DNA of 64,000 bases, taken from the NCBI GenBank assembly GCA_002749535.1, contig MZZL01000380.1, positions 62,001 to 126,000 of the forward strand, read 5' to 3'. The notes under the pieces are model-generated. The model saw nothing but the letters and a program-made list of their open reading frames with translations, searched no databases and had not been told where the DNA came from. Each line of letters begins with the position of its first letter. Within the stretch, counting starts at the first letter, position 1. The DNA comes from Apophysomyces variabilis. Its lineage: Eukaryota > Mucoromycota > Mucoromycetes > Mucorales > Mucoraceae. The position numbers were made by a program, and so were the translations under genes. This document shows, one piece after another, positions 22,677 through 35,196 of the stretch.

Positions 22677-23567
22677 ATGACAGATTCCCGTTCATGTTTA
22701 GCCGTCCACTTGGCCAATTCAGATAGGTTGTTGGGACAAACCCCATCCACTACGCACGAGCTTTCGCAGCCATTAGAGTTTATGATCGAGAATTGGATGA
22801 CAATGGACGAATGGTATCCTGCCTTTAGTAGTCATGCTCTTCCTGCATCGTCGCGACATGAAGATAGCATAGCGACCCTACTTGATCCAATGGCAACAAG
22901 TGCTTCATCAGCGCCTACCACACCCTCTTCCGTGACGTACCAACAGGATCCTCATCCCCAGCGGACTCAACCTGAGAAGGTGCAACAGCAACAATTACAT
23001 TGGCCAGAACACCATCACCAACACCAACAGCAACAACAACAGGCGTCTTCCCCAGCGGCAACAGGAGTAACAACGACAGCAATATCACAGTCGGCAGGAG
23101 CAGCAGTCGCTGATTATGCTTCACTGACTCTTTTCCCTGAAATTACACATGGTCCTGCACCCAAGGCGATCCGAGTTAAAAAGATTGCACCTCGGCCCAT
23201 CCCGATTGTTCCTAAAACCATTTCTCGGGCAACATCTGGAGCTTTGTTCAAGAGCACTACTTCTTCTTCTTCACATAACAAAAAGAATGATCCTGATGCC
23301 ATTGCACGGAAGCGGCAAAAGAATACCGATGCGGCAAGGCGTTCACGTCTTAAAAAGGTGATGAAGATGGAAGCGCTTAAAAATCATTTAGCTACTCTGG
23401 AGGAAGACAATGCGCGTTTAACGGATCGTGTCACCGCCTTGGAAGAGCAAAAATCGCTCTATGAAGTAAAGCATCAAAGCATGGAAGAAAAGATACTAAT
23501 GTTGGAACGGCAATTGATGGATGCACAGCATGGCTTGATCCAGTTGAACGACATACCACTCCCTTAG
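22677..23567 (+). CDS. Gcn4/CpcA-like bZIP transcription factor
   Basis: Uninterrupted 296-residue protein starting MTDSRSCLAVHLANSDRLLG; the frame is open upstream but has no other ATG. Residues about 209-228 are a bZIP basic region with NTDAARRSR (DNA-contacting Asn near residue 216), almost identical to the Gcn4 NTEAARRSR block, and a leucine zipper with coiled coil runs to the C-terminus. An N-terminal acidic/aromatic segment (ENWMTMDEWYPAF) resembles a Gcn4-type activation motif, and the middle is Gln/His/Ser-rich and disordered. Gcn4-type factors bind TGASTCA and activate amino-acid biosynthesis genes under starvation; three such sites lie before LEU1 in this window. Two upstream ORFs suggest translational control through eIF2. 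It could be a more distant bZIP, but the basic region and leader together make a Gcn4 orthologue likely. Confidence 0.85.
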   Translation: MTDSRSCLAVHLANSDRLLGQTPSTTHELSQPLEFMIENWMTMDEWYPAFSSHALPASSRHEDSIATLLDPMATSASSAPTTPSSVTYQQDPHPQRTQPEKVQQQQLHWPEHHHQHQQQQQQASSPAATGVTTTAISQSAGAAVADYASLTLFPEITHGPAPKAIRVKKIAPRPIPIVPKTISRATSGALFKSTTSSSSHNKKNDPDAIARKRQKNTDAARRSRLKKVMKMEALKNHLATLEEDNARLTDRVTALEEQKSLYEVKHQSMEEKILMLERQLMDAQHGLIQLNDIPLP

Positions 23568-23783
23568 TTTTGGCTGTTGGTTTCTGTTTCGTTTCTTTTC
23601 TCCTTTTCTTTTTATCGATTAGAGATTTGGCTTCTATTTTTGATTTTCTTTTAATTGAAACTTTCAATTTTTTTAAATACTATGTACAAGAAAGAAAAAA
23701 AAATAACAGAAGATAAAAAAGAGGACTAATTAAGTAAAAGTAATTGTATAATAGAAAAGAAAAAAGAAGTGATATCTTTTCTT

Positions 23784-25596
23784 TCAGTCTACAAAACCAT
23801 GGGCAAAATCATGGATGGATTCCCAGGTACCTTCTTCCAAAGAAGGAGTGACGGAGGCCCTCGGTGTCTGTTGCGGTGTATTGAGATGACGGGGTTTCTG
23901 TCCGTAGCAGGTGTACCAATTAAGATGGGATTGATATTTTTTGCACTCATTCATGATATGGTGAATGGCTTCGTCATCAAGACTTTTGATGGAGGCTGTT
24001 TCTTGATCTACAATCTTATCCTTGTCATTCTCGTCTAGAGGGGTTCGTGTCATGGCTTCTCGGATCATTGGATTTAGTGATCGTAGGAAACATTCAATAT
24101 TTTGGGAGTGAAGTTCGCCTAATTGACCGCCCCAGCCCAATGGAATGTTGACCTTGCCTTGATGAATATCAATAAATCCACCACTAGCAGGATTCGTCAT
24201 CATCAGGGTCGATAGATGGTGACACAATTGAAGATCGATATCGTAGGACTTCATGATTTGGCGGACTAATTAATAAAACAGGTATCAGATACTCTGCCAT
24301 TGGAGAAGGTATATATATGTATATATATATAGAGAGAGAGTGTGTGTGTGTGTCTCTTTCTTTCTCGGATCTTACATTTCTGATTGACAAGTTCTTCAGA
24401 GAGTGGCCCTGGTCGTTGGACTTGGTATTCCACATCGAGTATTTCGATATAGCCCCCGGGTTTAAGTACCCGGGTGATTTCGGCTAACAAGCCTATCAGT
24501 TGGGATCGGGTCATCGAACCTAACATGGTACGCATGTAGATATAATCAAAATGATTCGCGGGATAGGGTAATGGTTCGGCAATATCGTGTTGTTTAAACT
24601 GAGCATTTCCAGGTTTGATCGTCGTGGGAAACATGGGGCAGAGATCAATTCCATGGAAATCTGTTACATGTAGAAAAGGGGAAAAAAGAACCATTGAGTC
24701 ATGCTAAACGCTTATTGGTTAAAGATGAGTATCATTACCAGCATGGGGAAACTCTGTGGCCAATTCTAAAACCCTAACAAGAAATAAAAAAAAAATTAAA
24801 GGTGAGCTCCACTGCTGTCCACTTTTGTCTCAATTGTTTTCTTATTGTTTTCCCTATTTACCATGTACCAGGACCACATCCAATATCAAGAACTTGAGCT
24901 CGTTTACGGGTATCGGCCAGAATGGGTTGAATAGGAGCGCGAAAATTGCCATTGAAGGCATGCTTAAGTAAGAAATGCTATTATAATAAAAAAAGAATTC
25001 TTGGTTTAAACTTTGCGTCACGATAAAAGAAAGAAACAAAGATAGTTTTGTGTTTTTTTTTCTTTCTTTTTACTTACTAAGACAATCAATCGATCTGATT
25101 CGTCATCATCGTAGGGCAGAAAGTAACGGGCGGATACGGATGGAGCAAGATAACGTCTTCCTTCGATCATGGTTGTTTCGACCATGGTTTGTCCTGATAA
25201 ATGAGATTTGACACTGGGGGGCGACAGGGTGGATGACTCTGCACGAGTGGTAGATCGAGCGGAGATGGGGGGAGTTGGAAGTCGATCGCTAGTTGAGGAG
25301 TGTGTACTACGGGTATAGGAAGAAGAGGAGGTGGAGGCAGTAGAGGAGGAAGCGGATGGTTTTCGAGATTGTGTTTTTCGAGGACGATGGGGATTGGGTG
25401 TGGCAGCAGCTACCTCGAAGAAAGAGTGTAGATTAGGAGGAGGAGGTCGATTCACGGGTGTATGTCCTGGATGTGCCTTGGCAGCCATATCAAAGAAAGA
25501 ATGAGCATAAGGCGCTTGAGATATTCGACGTTGTGCCTTGGGTGATAAATTGGATGTGACTACATTGGGTATCGGTTGGGATTGTTCGTTGCCCAT
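23784..25596 (-). CDS. Class I SAM-dependent methyltransferase
   Basis: Model complement(join(23784..24265,24376..24660,24739..24773,24862..24977,25078..25596)), 478 residues, all junctions in frame. The first ~140 residues are disordered, Ser/Thr/Pro-rich and begin MGNEQSQ, which fits an N-myristoylation signal (Gly2, Ser6). The catalytic domain starts around SARYFLPYDDDESDRLIVLH; motif I is VLDIGCGPGTW, followed by the acidic ribose-binding loop GIDLCPMFP, a conserved HDIAEPLPYP and ITRVLKPGGYIEILDVE. This is the layout of the large fungal methyltransferase group whose members are common in Mucoromycota; the substrate is unknown. It is convergent with the bZIP gene (216 bp apart). Possible membrane association through the myristoyl site is inferred. 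Confidence 0.88.
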
Positions 25597-27274
25597 GACC
25601 CGTTTCTCTGTTGTATTTGGTCTTTTTTGTTGCTCTACCCTTTTGACAAGGAAAGAAAGGGGAAATAAAAGGAAGAAGGAAAGAAAAAAAAATCTGAGCG
25701 GGTGAGAAAAAATGTTCAGGGCCCGGAAAAGTTTGATTGAATTGGTTTGAAAAGAATACAAAGAGGGCTTCACATTCTGGTGTCACGGTCTTTTCACACA
25801 TTTCCAATGAAAGATCTTTGATCAATGATCGTCCATAGAGAACCAAAAGCCAAAAAGGACTCCGCTACGGTGTGAACTTGAAACATGAAACACGTTTTTT
25901 GATAGGACCATGGTACAAAAGACATTAGTTTGTTTTTTCTTGATTCAGGTCCCATTGTGCTTATTGATCGATTATTTTTGTTGTCATGGTGTTGCATTGC
26001 TACACCCCTTGTCTCCATAGAAAGAAACGAGTAAGAAAGACAATTCTCTCTTAATTTTACCCGTGCACGGTCTTGACTTCCTTCTTATACTCACTAAAAA
26101 TTTATGACCATTCCCCGATAAAAACACAGCGGGTAACATACAGTTATCCAAAAAGTCCCTTGATTTAAAATAGAACAAGAACAATTAGTGTATCTTCTTA
26201 CTATCTTGTATCCATTCCATGTCACGCAAAAAAAAACAGACAAGACCGAGCTCCCATATACACCATCCTTCTGCTCCCCGCCTTCTTTTGCTCATCCTTT
26301 TCGTAATTCTTCACACAGTTTCTTATATCGTTGATATGATATAGTCTAAAGATGGCGGTTACTAACTGTAATTGATCAAAGACCTTATATTTTCGTGTCT
26401 AGCGCGATCAAATTTAAGCGGGAACATATCCAGAATGACGAAACTTTATCGTCCAGTTTTTGTTCACCGACCTCCAAGAATGTCAATTGCACACTATTCG
26501 CTGTTTCCACTTTGTTGTCCTGACGACAAGCATACTACATGCACCAAACATTTCATCCATCCATTTCTATCCTGTGCTGCTTTAAACATCTTTTATTTGT
26601 GATACTTTGCTTCCCCGGGTGCCACATAAATTAATTAAGAGACAATCGTTCAACCGACCATATTCTGCGTGCTTGTGTACCTAGACCTCTTTGGCAAACT
26701 CGTCAAAGATCAATTCACGTAAATAGAATACGAGATGGTTTCTCTCACACATCTCGATAGGTAGGTATAACTCAGCCCCGAAGCTCCCGCTGGAAAGGGT
26801 GCAGTTGGCAAAATGAGAAGTTGCTACTTAGCATGTTGGTTTGGCTACGGCGCAGTGACTAACCGTAAAAGAACATGGTAAGTTCAAGGCTTGTCACAAG
26901 TAAATAAACAAATTGGAAGACTGATCAAGCAGAGACATTAACGTAGAGAGAGAGTATAATAGAAATACGAAAACTAAACGGGTGCAGGGAAACAATGGCG
27001 AACAGATACGTTACCTATTTATGTATTATGCAGAAAGCCGATTCGGCCCTTTATTCAAAGAAATAATAAAAAGAAAGGTAATGGACTCGTAAGAAAACAA
27101 GAATTTTTCCTTCGCTTTCCAGAGTCTTGGCAGTACGAATCATGTGCCTTGCACCTGAAACTAATCGAATCGGATAATGGATATCAAGAGAAAAAAACGC
27201 ATATAAAAAGCTAGTGGATGACGACTCACATATTGCAAGTTTCATTTTTCACTTGGCCTTTCGTTTCTTCGGCT
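25597..27274. other. Intergenic, no gene seen
   Basis: Upstream region shared by the methyltransferase (minus) and the WW-domain gene (plus). A TATA box for the latter (CATATAAAAAG) is at about 27199-27209, roughly 70 bp before its ATG. Nothing else with coding or RNA-gene character was found. Confidence 0.5.
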
Positions 27275-27904
27275 ATGGGTTTGTTTTCCAAATTAACCAA
27301 ACCAGATCCTAAGGATCAACCTCCACCCTACTCCCCATACGCTACAACACAACCACAACAAGCACAGCAACCATCACCGCAACCCTCTTTATCACAGCAA
27401 CAGCAGTACTCTTATGCACCGCCTTCGCCTCCCAAAGAATCCAATCCGGATGTAAGACCACTTCCTGCTGGTTGGATAACACAAAAAGATCCCTCTTCCG
27501 GTCGATGGTTCTATGTCTATACCCCCACAGCTCATCGTCAATGGGAACATCCTTCGGACAAACAATTACCAGCAAGTGGTCAAAATGAATCCTATCAGAA
27601 TTTTGCCGCTGGCCAACAACAACAACCCTATTATGCACAGCAGCCACAACAAGCAGGCTATTACCAGCCGCAATATATTCAACAACAACCTGCCATGGCC
27701 GGAAGCAACCGTTTTGGTGGACGTCCAGGATTAGGTGGTGTGGGTACCGCCGCGGCTGCTGGTCTTGGAGGAGGATTACTCGGCTTTATGCTCGGAGATG
27801 CGATCAGTGATATAGGCCATCCGGACGTGGTGAATAATTATTATGGTGACAGCTATGATGGTTTTGACGGAGGCGGTTTCGATAGCGGCGGCTTCGACTT
27901 TTAA
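27275..27904 (+). CDS. WW-domain protein with Gly/Ala-rich tail
   Basis: Single exon, 209 residues, starting MGLFSKLTKPDPKDQPPPYS. An in-frame ATG at 27218 lies within about 20 bp of the TATA box and is probably upstream of transcription. Residues about 12-16 hold a PPPY motif. A WW domain follows at about residues 63-97 (LPAGWITQKD, then RWFYVYTP and QWEHP with both signature Trp and the Pro), flanked by Gln/Pro-rich stretches. The C-terminus is Gly/Ala-rich (GLGGGLLGFMLGDAI), resembling a short amphipathic or membrane-inserting segment, and ends in FDGGGFDSGGFDF. The protein carries both a WW domain and its own PPxY ligand, so self-association or adaptor function is plausible but unproven. 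Confidence 0.85.
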   Translation: MGLFSKLTKPDPKDQPPPYSPYATTQPQQAQQPSPQPSLSQQQQYSYAPPSPPKESNPDVRPLPAGWITQKDPSSGRWFYVYTPTAHRQWEHPSDKQLPASGQNESYQNFAAGQQQQPYYAQQPQQAGYYQPQYIQQQPAMAGSNRFGGRPGLGGVGTAAAAGLGGGLLGFMLGDAISDIGHPDVVNNYYGDSYDGFDGGGFDSGGFDF

Positions 27905-28693
27905 AAGAAAGCGTTGCCTGTTCTTGTTCTTTTTTTTTTCTTTTTGTACAATTGTGTATATATACATACTGTTGCCCCACTTCTTATTCTTCTTCTTATA
28001 TTCTCGCTTGTATTGCTTTAACAAATAAAAAATAAATACGACCCTATAGATCCCTCTTTGCCTTTCTTTATTTTTTATTTCAAGCAGAGTACATTATTAT
28101 CCTATCTCATCAAACAGGACAATGCACCGGTATCAGCTCTTTCGGACCAAATGTCCATCTGACTCTTTCTAGAGCAAAGGAAAACCAAGTTTTGCACATA
28201 ATAAGGTGATAGCTATTGCGTAGCTAGCTTGCTTATCACCGCCGAGTCAGCTAATGCAAACGTCATTACTTTGTTTGTCCTCTCAATTAGGAACGCATGA
28301 TGTAACAGTAAGCCACTGTAGCTCAAGCCCCCGCCAAGCAGCTCAGCCCAACAGTACCATGCAAAATCAGATATTGTTTGTATGTTAGAACGGAACGCCC
28401 TTTTTTTCCTTGTTACCTGGGTGATAGTTTCTCCCCTCGCTTCCCATTTTGTTGCAACTGACGTTGATATCCTCCCCTATAGCCCAACTTTCAGACAAGC
28501 TGTACAGTGACAATATTTCCGTATAGTACATTAGGACAGATTCGTGCTATTAAGTATGTGTCTTTTTTAACTATATCAAATACAAGTTTATTACATTGCT
28601 AGCCAAAGCGGAAAAATATTGTACAGGTATAGGAACTGAGGGTAAGCTATTGTCGTACAATGCTCTGTTGTTTCCCTAGCCCTATTGTCTTCT
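27905..28693. other. Intergenic between convergent genes
   Basis: 3' ends of the WW-domain gene and the M28 peptidase gene. A weak inverted repeat GGTGATA/TATCACC lies at about 28205-28240. No gene recognised. Confidence 0.5.
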
Positions 28694-31348
28694 CTAATGA
28701 GTTAACAGACTGTCTGTAGCTAGTTTGACACTACGGATGACTCGTTTCTCTGCATAGCGTGCCTGAGTGAAGTTACCCTCGTCCATGGCTTCGGCAATGT
28801 TCGGGAAGACCTGGGAAGAATAGCCCGTCCATAAACCAGGGGCATAAACGACGTGCTTGTACCATGGACGGCCAATAAGACCTTTAGGATCCAAGAACGA
28901 TCTTTCAAAAAAGGCGAGTTGGTTGTTCACGGTCTCGATCGCTTTCTTGCGATCTTTGCGATCTGTCAAACTATCAATATATTCTTCAAAATGCTGTGAT
29001 GCGTGGATTAACTTGCGAACAGAACGGTGCAGGGATGGGTACGTGTAGGGGCGGATGTACTCGTTCAGACGCTCGACATACTCTTCCAATTTACGTGCAT
29101 AATCCAATGGGTACAATGGCAAGATCTCATCGTCTGCTAAGCGAAGTGCTAAGAGACCCCAGATTTTCACCATAGCCTGATGATATTCAAACTGCGGGTC
29201 ACCGAATTTGGACATCCAGTGGAAGCTGTCGTAATTGCTGTGATAAACGCCATAATCACCCTGGAAGCCAAGGCTTATACTTGCAATACCGAGATGATCT
29301 AAAAACACAACGAAATCCGATCCTGACCCGAGGTTGCTGATAAGAGGCTTTGGCGAAGGCTTTGAAGTTCGGTTGGTATGCTCGGCCCATGCATCGTACA
29401 CCGATCCACCTGTACGAGGATCAGGCACAAGGCGGGTCACTTCATACAGCAGTCTGTCCAACGAAGGGGAAGCTCCAACTTCGAAATGGGGCCCTGATAC
29501 AGCCACATCCACGTTAATATACACTGCGCCGGTCTGACTCAACCATTCGCGATGGTCCTCTCCCCATTCCGTCGAACCAACTAATGAATATTCCTCAGCA
29601 TCCCAAGAAGCCAAAATAATCGTACGCTTAGGACGCCATCCAGTCTTGAGAAGTTTACCAAACACGCGACCAAGCTCCAACTAAAAGAGGATCAAAAACA
29701 AACGTTACTTTTCTTCCTCTCTCTCTAAAATCGCGTATAGATGGGATGTGCTCTTCTTCTCTTTTTTTTTCTTCCTTTCTCTTACCAAAGCGGCAGAACC
29801 TGAGTTAGGATCAACAGCGCCATAGACCCAAGCGTCGCGATGATTACCTACACAAGATCATTCTCCGTTTAGATTAACAAGACAAACTCACCAGAAGAGA
29901 ATTATTACCTAAGATAATCGCTTTTTCAGGTTCTTCGGTACCCTTGATTGTGGAGATGACATTCCATACAGGTGTGATTTTGTATTCCACTTCGTTGACC
30001 AGTTCTACCAAGCCTTCGCTAGGTCCACTGTAATAATCCACTCCTTCCAATCCACCCACCCAGTCACCATCGCCTCGCACGCCATGATTCTGAGTGGCCT
30101 TCAGCAAGGGCAACGCATCTTCGTAAGAGAGCGGAAGAGAGGGGATAGAAATAAGTGTAGTCACTTCGTCTTGGGGTAAACGCGTCGCATTTTCAGTGGA
30201 GGGCCAGCCTGGTGTGAGAGGATCGCCTGCGCCATACTGGAGTTGGAACACGGAACCTCGTTGGACCGAGCTAGGTGAACGCCATGGCCCTTCTGGATAA
30301 GGTTTGGCGGGATTAACATGAGGATAGCCTTCCTTATCTACCGGACCATCATCGATCGGATCTGAGTAGACAAGAGCACCAACACATCCGAAATCTTCAG
30401 CCACCTTTACTTTGATGCCACGAAATGCGCCTCCATAGCGTACCAAAGCAATTGTGCCATTCACCTTAACACCCTGATCAACCAAGTATTGGAAATCCTC
30501 TCGGCGTCCATAATTAGCATAGATGACCGGTCCCTTAGCAGTTCCGTTCTTGGAGTATCCTATTTGATCGGTATCCCAAGTTAACCTTTTCACTCAGTAT
30601 TTGCTTATGAACAACATCTTATTCTTGTTCTTGTTCTTGTCCTTTTTTTTTTGGTTATTTACCATGAAAAGTAGGAACCACATCGGGATTTTTGCTTGTT
30701 GGATCTTCGTCTACCACTGCTTCTCTTAAAGTGGCCTCGTATCGGAGTTCCTCGGGTCCTGAAATGATCGCCAGTCGGCGTCTTTCCGGATAATTCAATA
30801 ATGGCCAGTAGGTTTCTATGGTGGTGTTCGCAAGACCGTACTCGATCAATTTCTTCTTTGTCCACTCTGCTGTATATTTATCTCCTTTGGTGCCGGCCAA
30901 ATGAGCTTTAGAAGTGTATTTCTTCAAGTTTTTACGTAAGTGTTTTGTGGAAGGTAAATCTAAAATCAGCCGTTCCGACACCGTTAATTTTCTTCCATCT
31001 GTTTCAAAAGAAAGGATCCATGTCAATCTGTTAGAATCCGACAAATGCAGCTCTATTTTTTTTTGTTCCAGACAAGGGATATATTTTACCGGTTATTTCA
31101 TTCTTTGTCCAAAGATGGATCGTCAAGCCAAAAGCAATCAAGCCGAGAATGACCAATGCTACGGCGAGGATGGTATTCCTTTTAGAGGGCCGTGGAGGTT
31201 CCAGTGTCATTTTCTGCCTATTGATCAAAGGCGTGTATTCTGAGCCAGAACCATTCCACCAGTGACGGACTCGGTTGAGAAAGGAATCATTTTCTTGCTG
31301 CGTGCTTCCTCCCTCCTCTTGAGGCAAGGAAGTATAAGTTTGTGCCAT
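28694..31348 (-). CDS. M28 zinc peptidase, glutamate carboxypeptidase II-like
   Basis: Model complement(join(28694..29680,29786..29847,29909..30559,30663..30998,31090..31348)), 764 residues, close to human GCPII (750). A cytosolic N-terminus of about 60 residues precedes one signal-anchor helix ([20 protein letters not shown]), giving a type II membrane protein with a lumenal or external catalytic part. A protease-associated domain lies around residues 200-350. Zinc and catalytic residues can be placed: His418 and Asp428 (NHRDAW...VDPNSGS), Glu465/Glu466 in WDAEEY, and a later His in [12 protein letters not shown]; the His-Asp and Asp-Glu spacings (10 and 37) match GCPII. The C-terminal helical part is the transferrin-receptor-like dimerisation domain. 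Such enzymes remove C-terminal glutamate or other acidic residues; in fungi a vacuolar or secretory-pathway peptidase is likely. Fully intact. Confidence 0.95.
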
Positions 31349-33014
31349 CCTTTCTTTCTTTAGGGATATGAGGATAAAAAGAAATGGCACACAACGGAGC
31401 AATTAAAGAAGGAAGCAAGACGTCATTTATTTCGTTTCGTGGCATCCCCCTTTAAGTTGGCAAATTCTCCCTGTGACCGCTGGGCTACCTACCATACTAG
31501 GCAATATGCATTCCCCGTTGTTCGGGTGTGACCACAGCGATCATAAACCATCCAGCTGTCTACTGATCGCTTCTGCCTCCATTTGGAAATGTGTTGCAAA
31601 ATAAGAAAAGCAGATAAGACCTTGTTTGTTTACAGGTTAGCAATATTCTATTCCCATCACGTCATTTGCCGATAGCGAAAAAGTGTGACAGCACACCATG
31701 GGTGTAAAGTCCGAAGAGAACGCGGGGGTGGATTTGATCCTTACTGCTTACTTGTGTCCTGAGCCTATGAAAAGCCCTAGTCTGGCACTCTATCTACGCT
31801 TAGTATACCCATGTACTATCAAATTTCCCATGTAGCTGATAAAACTAGGGATCCATGAAGCATCATGTAAAACCAACAATAACCCCATCGTAGTTGCAGC
31901 ATTGGTCATTAGGATTACAAGAGGACCACAAAGGGAGTCATAAGGCCGCCCAACTGTGAAAACTTTCCTAAAGCTTTATCTTTCTCTGTTATGTATCCAT
32001 AAGATTAGCTAGAGAATCAAATATGAACGCTGTTTGGGCATAGAGTAAGTAGAACAGTAGTAGAACAATGGTTTCGGGGTTTTTTACACGATCAAGGGAA
32101 AAATTTATGATGATATTTAATGACATCTTACCGAGTACCGGGCGTACAATCTCTTTGAACTTTGACATTTCCGCCTTTCGGATACGCCTTACCAAAACTT
32201 CGGAAGATTCCTGATTTTTTCTCGCTGCAAAATCCGTCCTAAAAATCTGGATTATTCAATCATAGTCTCAGTCTGATTAGGTCTCCTTTGACGTCCTATA
32301 TAATGCGACTCAGCACTGTAGCCATTTTCTTTGCTTAGGTCTCATGGAAGACCGACTGAAGGGTCGCTTCTGCACCCCTAACCTCCCTGGCGGCATAATG
32401 ACTGAATAATCCAGCGCAGATTGCTACGGAAACCGTAGCATGCACAATATATAGTGCCCTGACAGTTCGCTGCGTTATGATTGCGGTGAAGGACACAATT
32501 GCATCCGAACAATGTAATCACAGGTATTACCTATTCATGGCCATTATTTAATGGAACGACGCAAAAGCATGCTCAGACAGTGCAGACAAAAGGGAGGTTG
32601 TATTAGCAATCTAAAAGATAGATAGTTAGCGCCAACTTTTAGGTATAAATCGTGCAATGAATCAGTTGCGAACCTCTGATTTAAGGAAAAGAGACGCAAT
32701 CAAACTTTTCACTTCTTCAAAGGACCTTATAATCTTAATTCGTCACATCTATCTTATATAAGAGCAAGACATCCCCAGTTTATGCCAGATAATATACACT
32801 GAAACTGCGAGTTGATTTGTAATGTAGATATGTTCTGTGTCATGGATAAGTTAAAGAGCCCTGAATGGATCTTCAAATCCGACGCGTAAAACACAATGGG
32901 CAGCTGTCAAAATTTTTCCTCAACATTTTCAGCCAATCAAGCTAGGCTTCAAACCATCTGTAGTATCACTACGCAAGTACGAAGTAGTGCCCATTTTACT
33001 TCTCTGATTTTGAC
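31349..33014. other. Intergenic between divergent genes
   Basis: No coding exon recognised between the M28 gene and DNMT2. A perfect 8-bp hairpin with a three-base loop (TGCTACGG-AAA-CCGTAGCA) lies at 32422-32440. No tRNA-like B box was seen. Confidence 0.45.
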
Positions 33015-34579
33015 ATGACAAAACTGAAGATATTAGAGTTCTACTCTGGCATCGGTGGCATGGTAAAGCATATAGCATAATGTGCGAGTCGTTTTAAAGA
33101 TTGCAGGTAGCATTATGCCGCGGCAGCTGCAGACTGGGATTATGAGATCTTGAAGGCATTCGACATTAACACCGTCTCAAATGAGGTCCGTATAATTGCG
33201 CCAATCAACCGTAACGCTCATCAATCTACGACTAGATCTACGCTCATAACTTTGGCAAGCGCGCGATCGGTCAGGTAGGTAAAGAGAAAAGATGTGCTTG
33301 CTATTGAAGAGGTGCCTTAACTTGCTTTCCTTTTGATTGCTTGTAGAACTTGATAGAGACGCTTTCTACTGAGTATTATGATCGGTTGGCTGCAGACGTA
33401 TGGACTATGTCACCACCTTGCCAGCCCTACACCCGGATAGGTTTGCGTCAAGGAAGCAAAGATCCTCGCGCAAAGAGCTTTCTACATCTATTGGACGTGT
33501 TGGAAGGAATGAAAAATCGGCCGAAATTTATAGTTGTGGAAAATGTGAAAGGATTCGAGGTAACAAGGCAGCTGAGAACGTGGGTAAATTTTAGACTTTG
33601 TCTCTTAAGTCAATCTTTTCTCTAGGAATCCACGTCCAGAGACATGCTCGTGGACAAACTCGAAAAATGCGGCTACAGTTTCCAAGAATTTTTGCTGACT
33701 CCACTGCAGTTAGGCATCCCTAACTCGCGAATGCGCTATTATCTCCTAGTAAGAAATCTTCATGAACATAATCTTAAAGGAGGAAGGCTAACTGAAACGC
33801 GCCGTTCTTAAGGCTAAACTAAAGCCTTTGGTATTTGCTCAAGATCCGTTCGGAACAATTATCAATTATATTCCATTATCGTCTCGCATGGGCCACAAAT
33901 TTGTTGATGACCGAAAAACCGGGACATCATCTGAACTAGAACTAGTGAACGAGTCTAGTGTGCCTGTCGAGACGATATCGAACTACCTTGAATCTGCCAT
34001 TGAGACAGATATATATGCAGTTCCAGATAAGGCAAGTCCTTGAATGTACCTCTTTGGCAAGCTCATTTTCGTTTTTATTTAGGTATTAGAAAAGAACGGC
34101 CATGTCTTTGATATCGTCAAGCCAGAAAGTCGGCGGAGTTGCTGTTTCACCAAGGGTAGGTACAGATGGATCTGACAGAGAAGTTAGAAATAGGCTCATA
34201 AGGATCCCAAAAAGGATATTTTCATTACGCACAAGGTACAGGTTCTATATTGCAGATGAATACGGAGGCCAATGTAAGATTGCAGCTTATTGAGTAATCT
34301 ATATATTGAGATTTCTAACTCCATTCCATTAATTAGACGACCTCGTTATTTGAGCAAGCGTTGCAACTAAAAGCGCAAGGTGAAACGGACAAGATGCTGG
34401 ATCTGTTACATACCCTCCAGCTTCGATATTTCACTCCCCGAGAGGTGGCAAATTTGATGGGATTTCCAGAAACCTTTGACTTTCCGGAATCGTCTAGTCA
34501 AAAACAGCGATATCGAACGTTGGGAAATAGTATCAATGTACAAGTTGTAGCTGAATTAATGCGATACTTGATAAAATAA
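33015..34579 (+). CDS. DNMT2: tRNA (cytosine-5-)-methyltransferase DNMT2
   Basis: Nine exons: join(33015..33062,33111..33185,33236..33274,33347..33559,33626..33748,33813..34031,34083..34155,34215..34273,34337..34579), 363 residues, in frame throughout. Motif I is [10 protein letters not shown]. Motif IV is PPCQPYTR with the catalytic cysteine at residue 79, the same number as in human DNMT2. Motif VI is ENVKGFE, and the DNMT2-specific CFT tripeptide is present in RRSCCFTKG. The target region continues as [12 protein letters not shown], and motifs IX/X are [16 protein letters not shown] and [14 protein letters not shown]. The family methylates C38 of tRNA-Asp and related tRNAs. All key residues are present, so the enzyme should be active. 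The intron after 34031 is of the GC-AG class (GCAAGT...TTAG); the donor after exon 2 (GTCCGT) is also unusual. Confidence 0.96.
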
Positions 34580-35196
34580 TGCTAGAAAGAATTGATGATA
34601 CATGGCCGAGCAAGTTTAGTCGATTGAGAGTACGAACGTGACATTAGAACTAACTGTTTGAATACATTTAACGTTCACGCATGATGAAAACGATAACCCG
34701 TTTAATGCCATTGCACTCAACTTACGGTTTCTAAAGATCAAGATCGAATCACGACAAAATGTGGATATTGCCCACAAAGTGGAAACCCTATTGGTAGCAA
34801 CGATAATTCACATCCCATCTCCTTTTAAGTTGACTATGACTTTGATAAAGAGACCTACTGTGATTAGCTTATATTGATAACAAAGCTTTACTTACCATTG
34901 TTATCAGTTATCGTACTACGTTTCTTGTTCCAAAATTACTGGAAAGGTTCAAGGATCATAGCTAAATGTCTTATCCAGCATAAGTCTTTCGACGTAGACG
35001 ACATGAAGCTGGTATAAAAAATGTTAAAACTTGCAAATAATACTGGATGCTGTTTAGTTTACGGGGATTGGATATTGCGATAGGGTCCGCTCGTCTAAAT
35101 CATATCTGATGTGGTGTACGTAACTCCTGTCCGCTTAGTTTATTAATTTCTTACGTGAGTTCGGTGTCGTTCTCTTCTTTCCTCTCTTTTTGCGAC
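34580..35196. other. Intergenic, no gene seen
   Basis: Between the DNMT2 stop and the transporter start. No splice-supported exon, RNA gene or repeat noted. Confidence 0.5.

Noticed and set aside
23784..24038. Plus-strand open frame opposite the methyltransferase
   Set aside because: It is antisense to a well-supported exon and lacks features of its own.
24693..24699. Isolated TGASTCA sites elsewhere (for example 21130, 24693, 38165, 48986, 55809)
   Set aside because: Their number matches chance for 64 kb, and most are in introns, exons or repeats; only the LEU1 cluster stands out.
27218..27274. Longer N-terminus for the WW-domain protein
   Set aside because: The ATG at 27218 is only about 10-20 bp past the TATA box, so it is probably not transcribed; 27275 is better placed and gives a compact PPPY start.
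30663..30860. Second frame inside the M28 peptidase exon
   Set aside because: It is a shadow of the peptidase frame, which matches the family.
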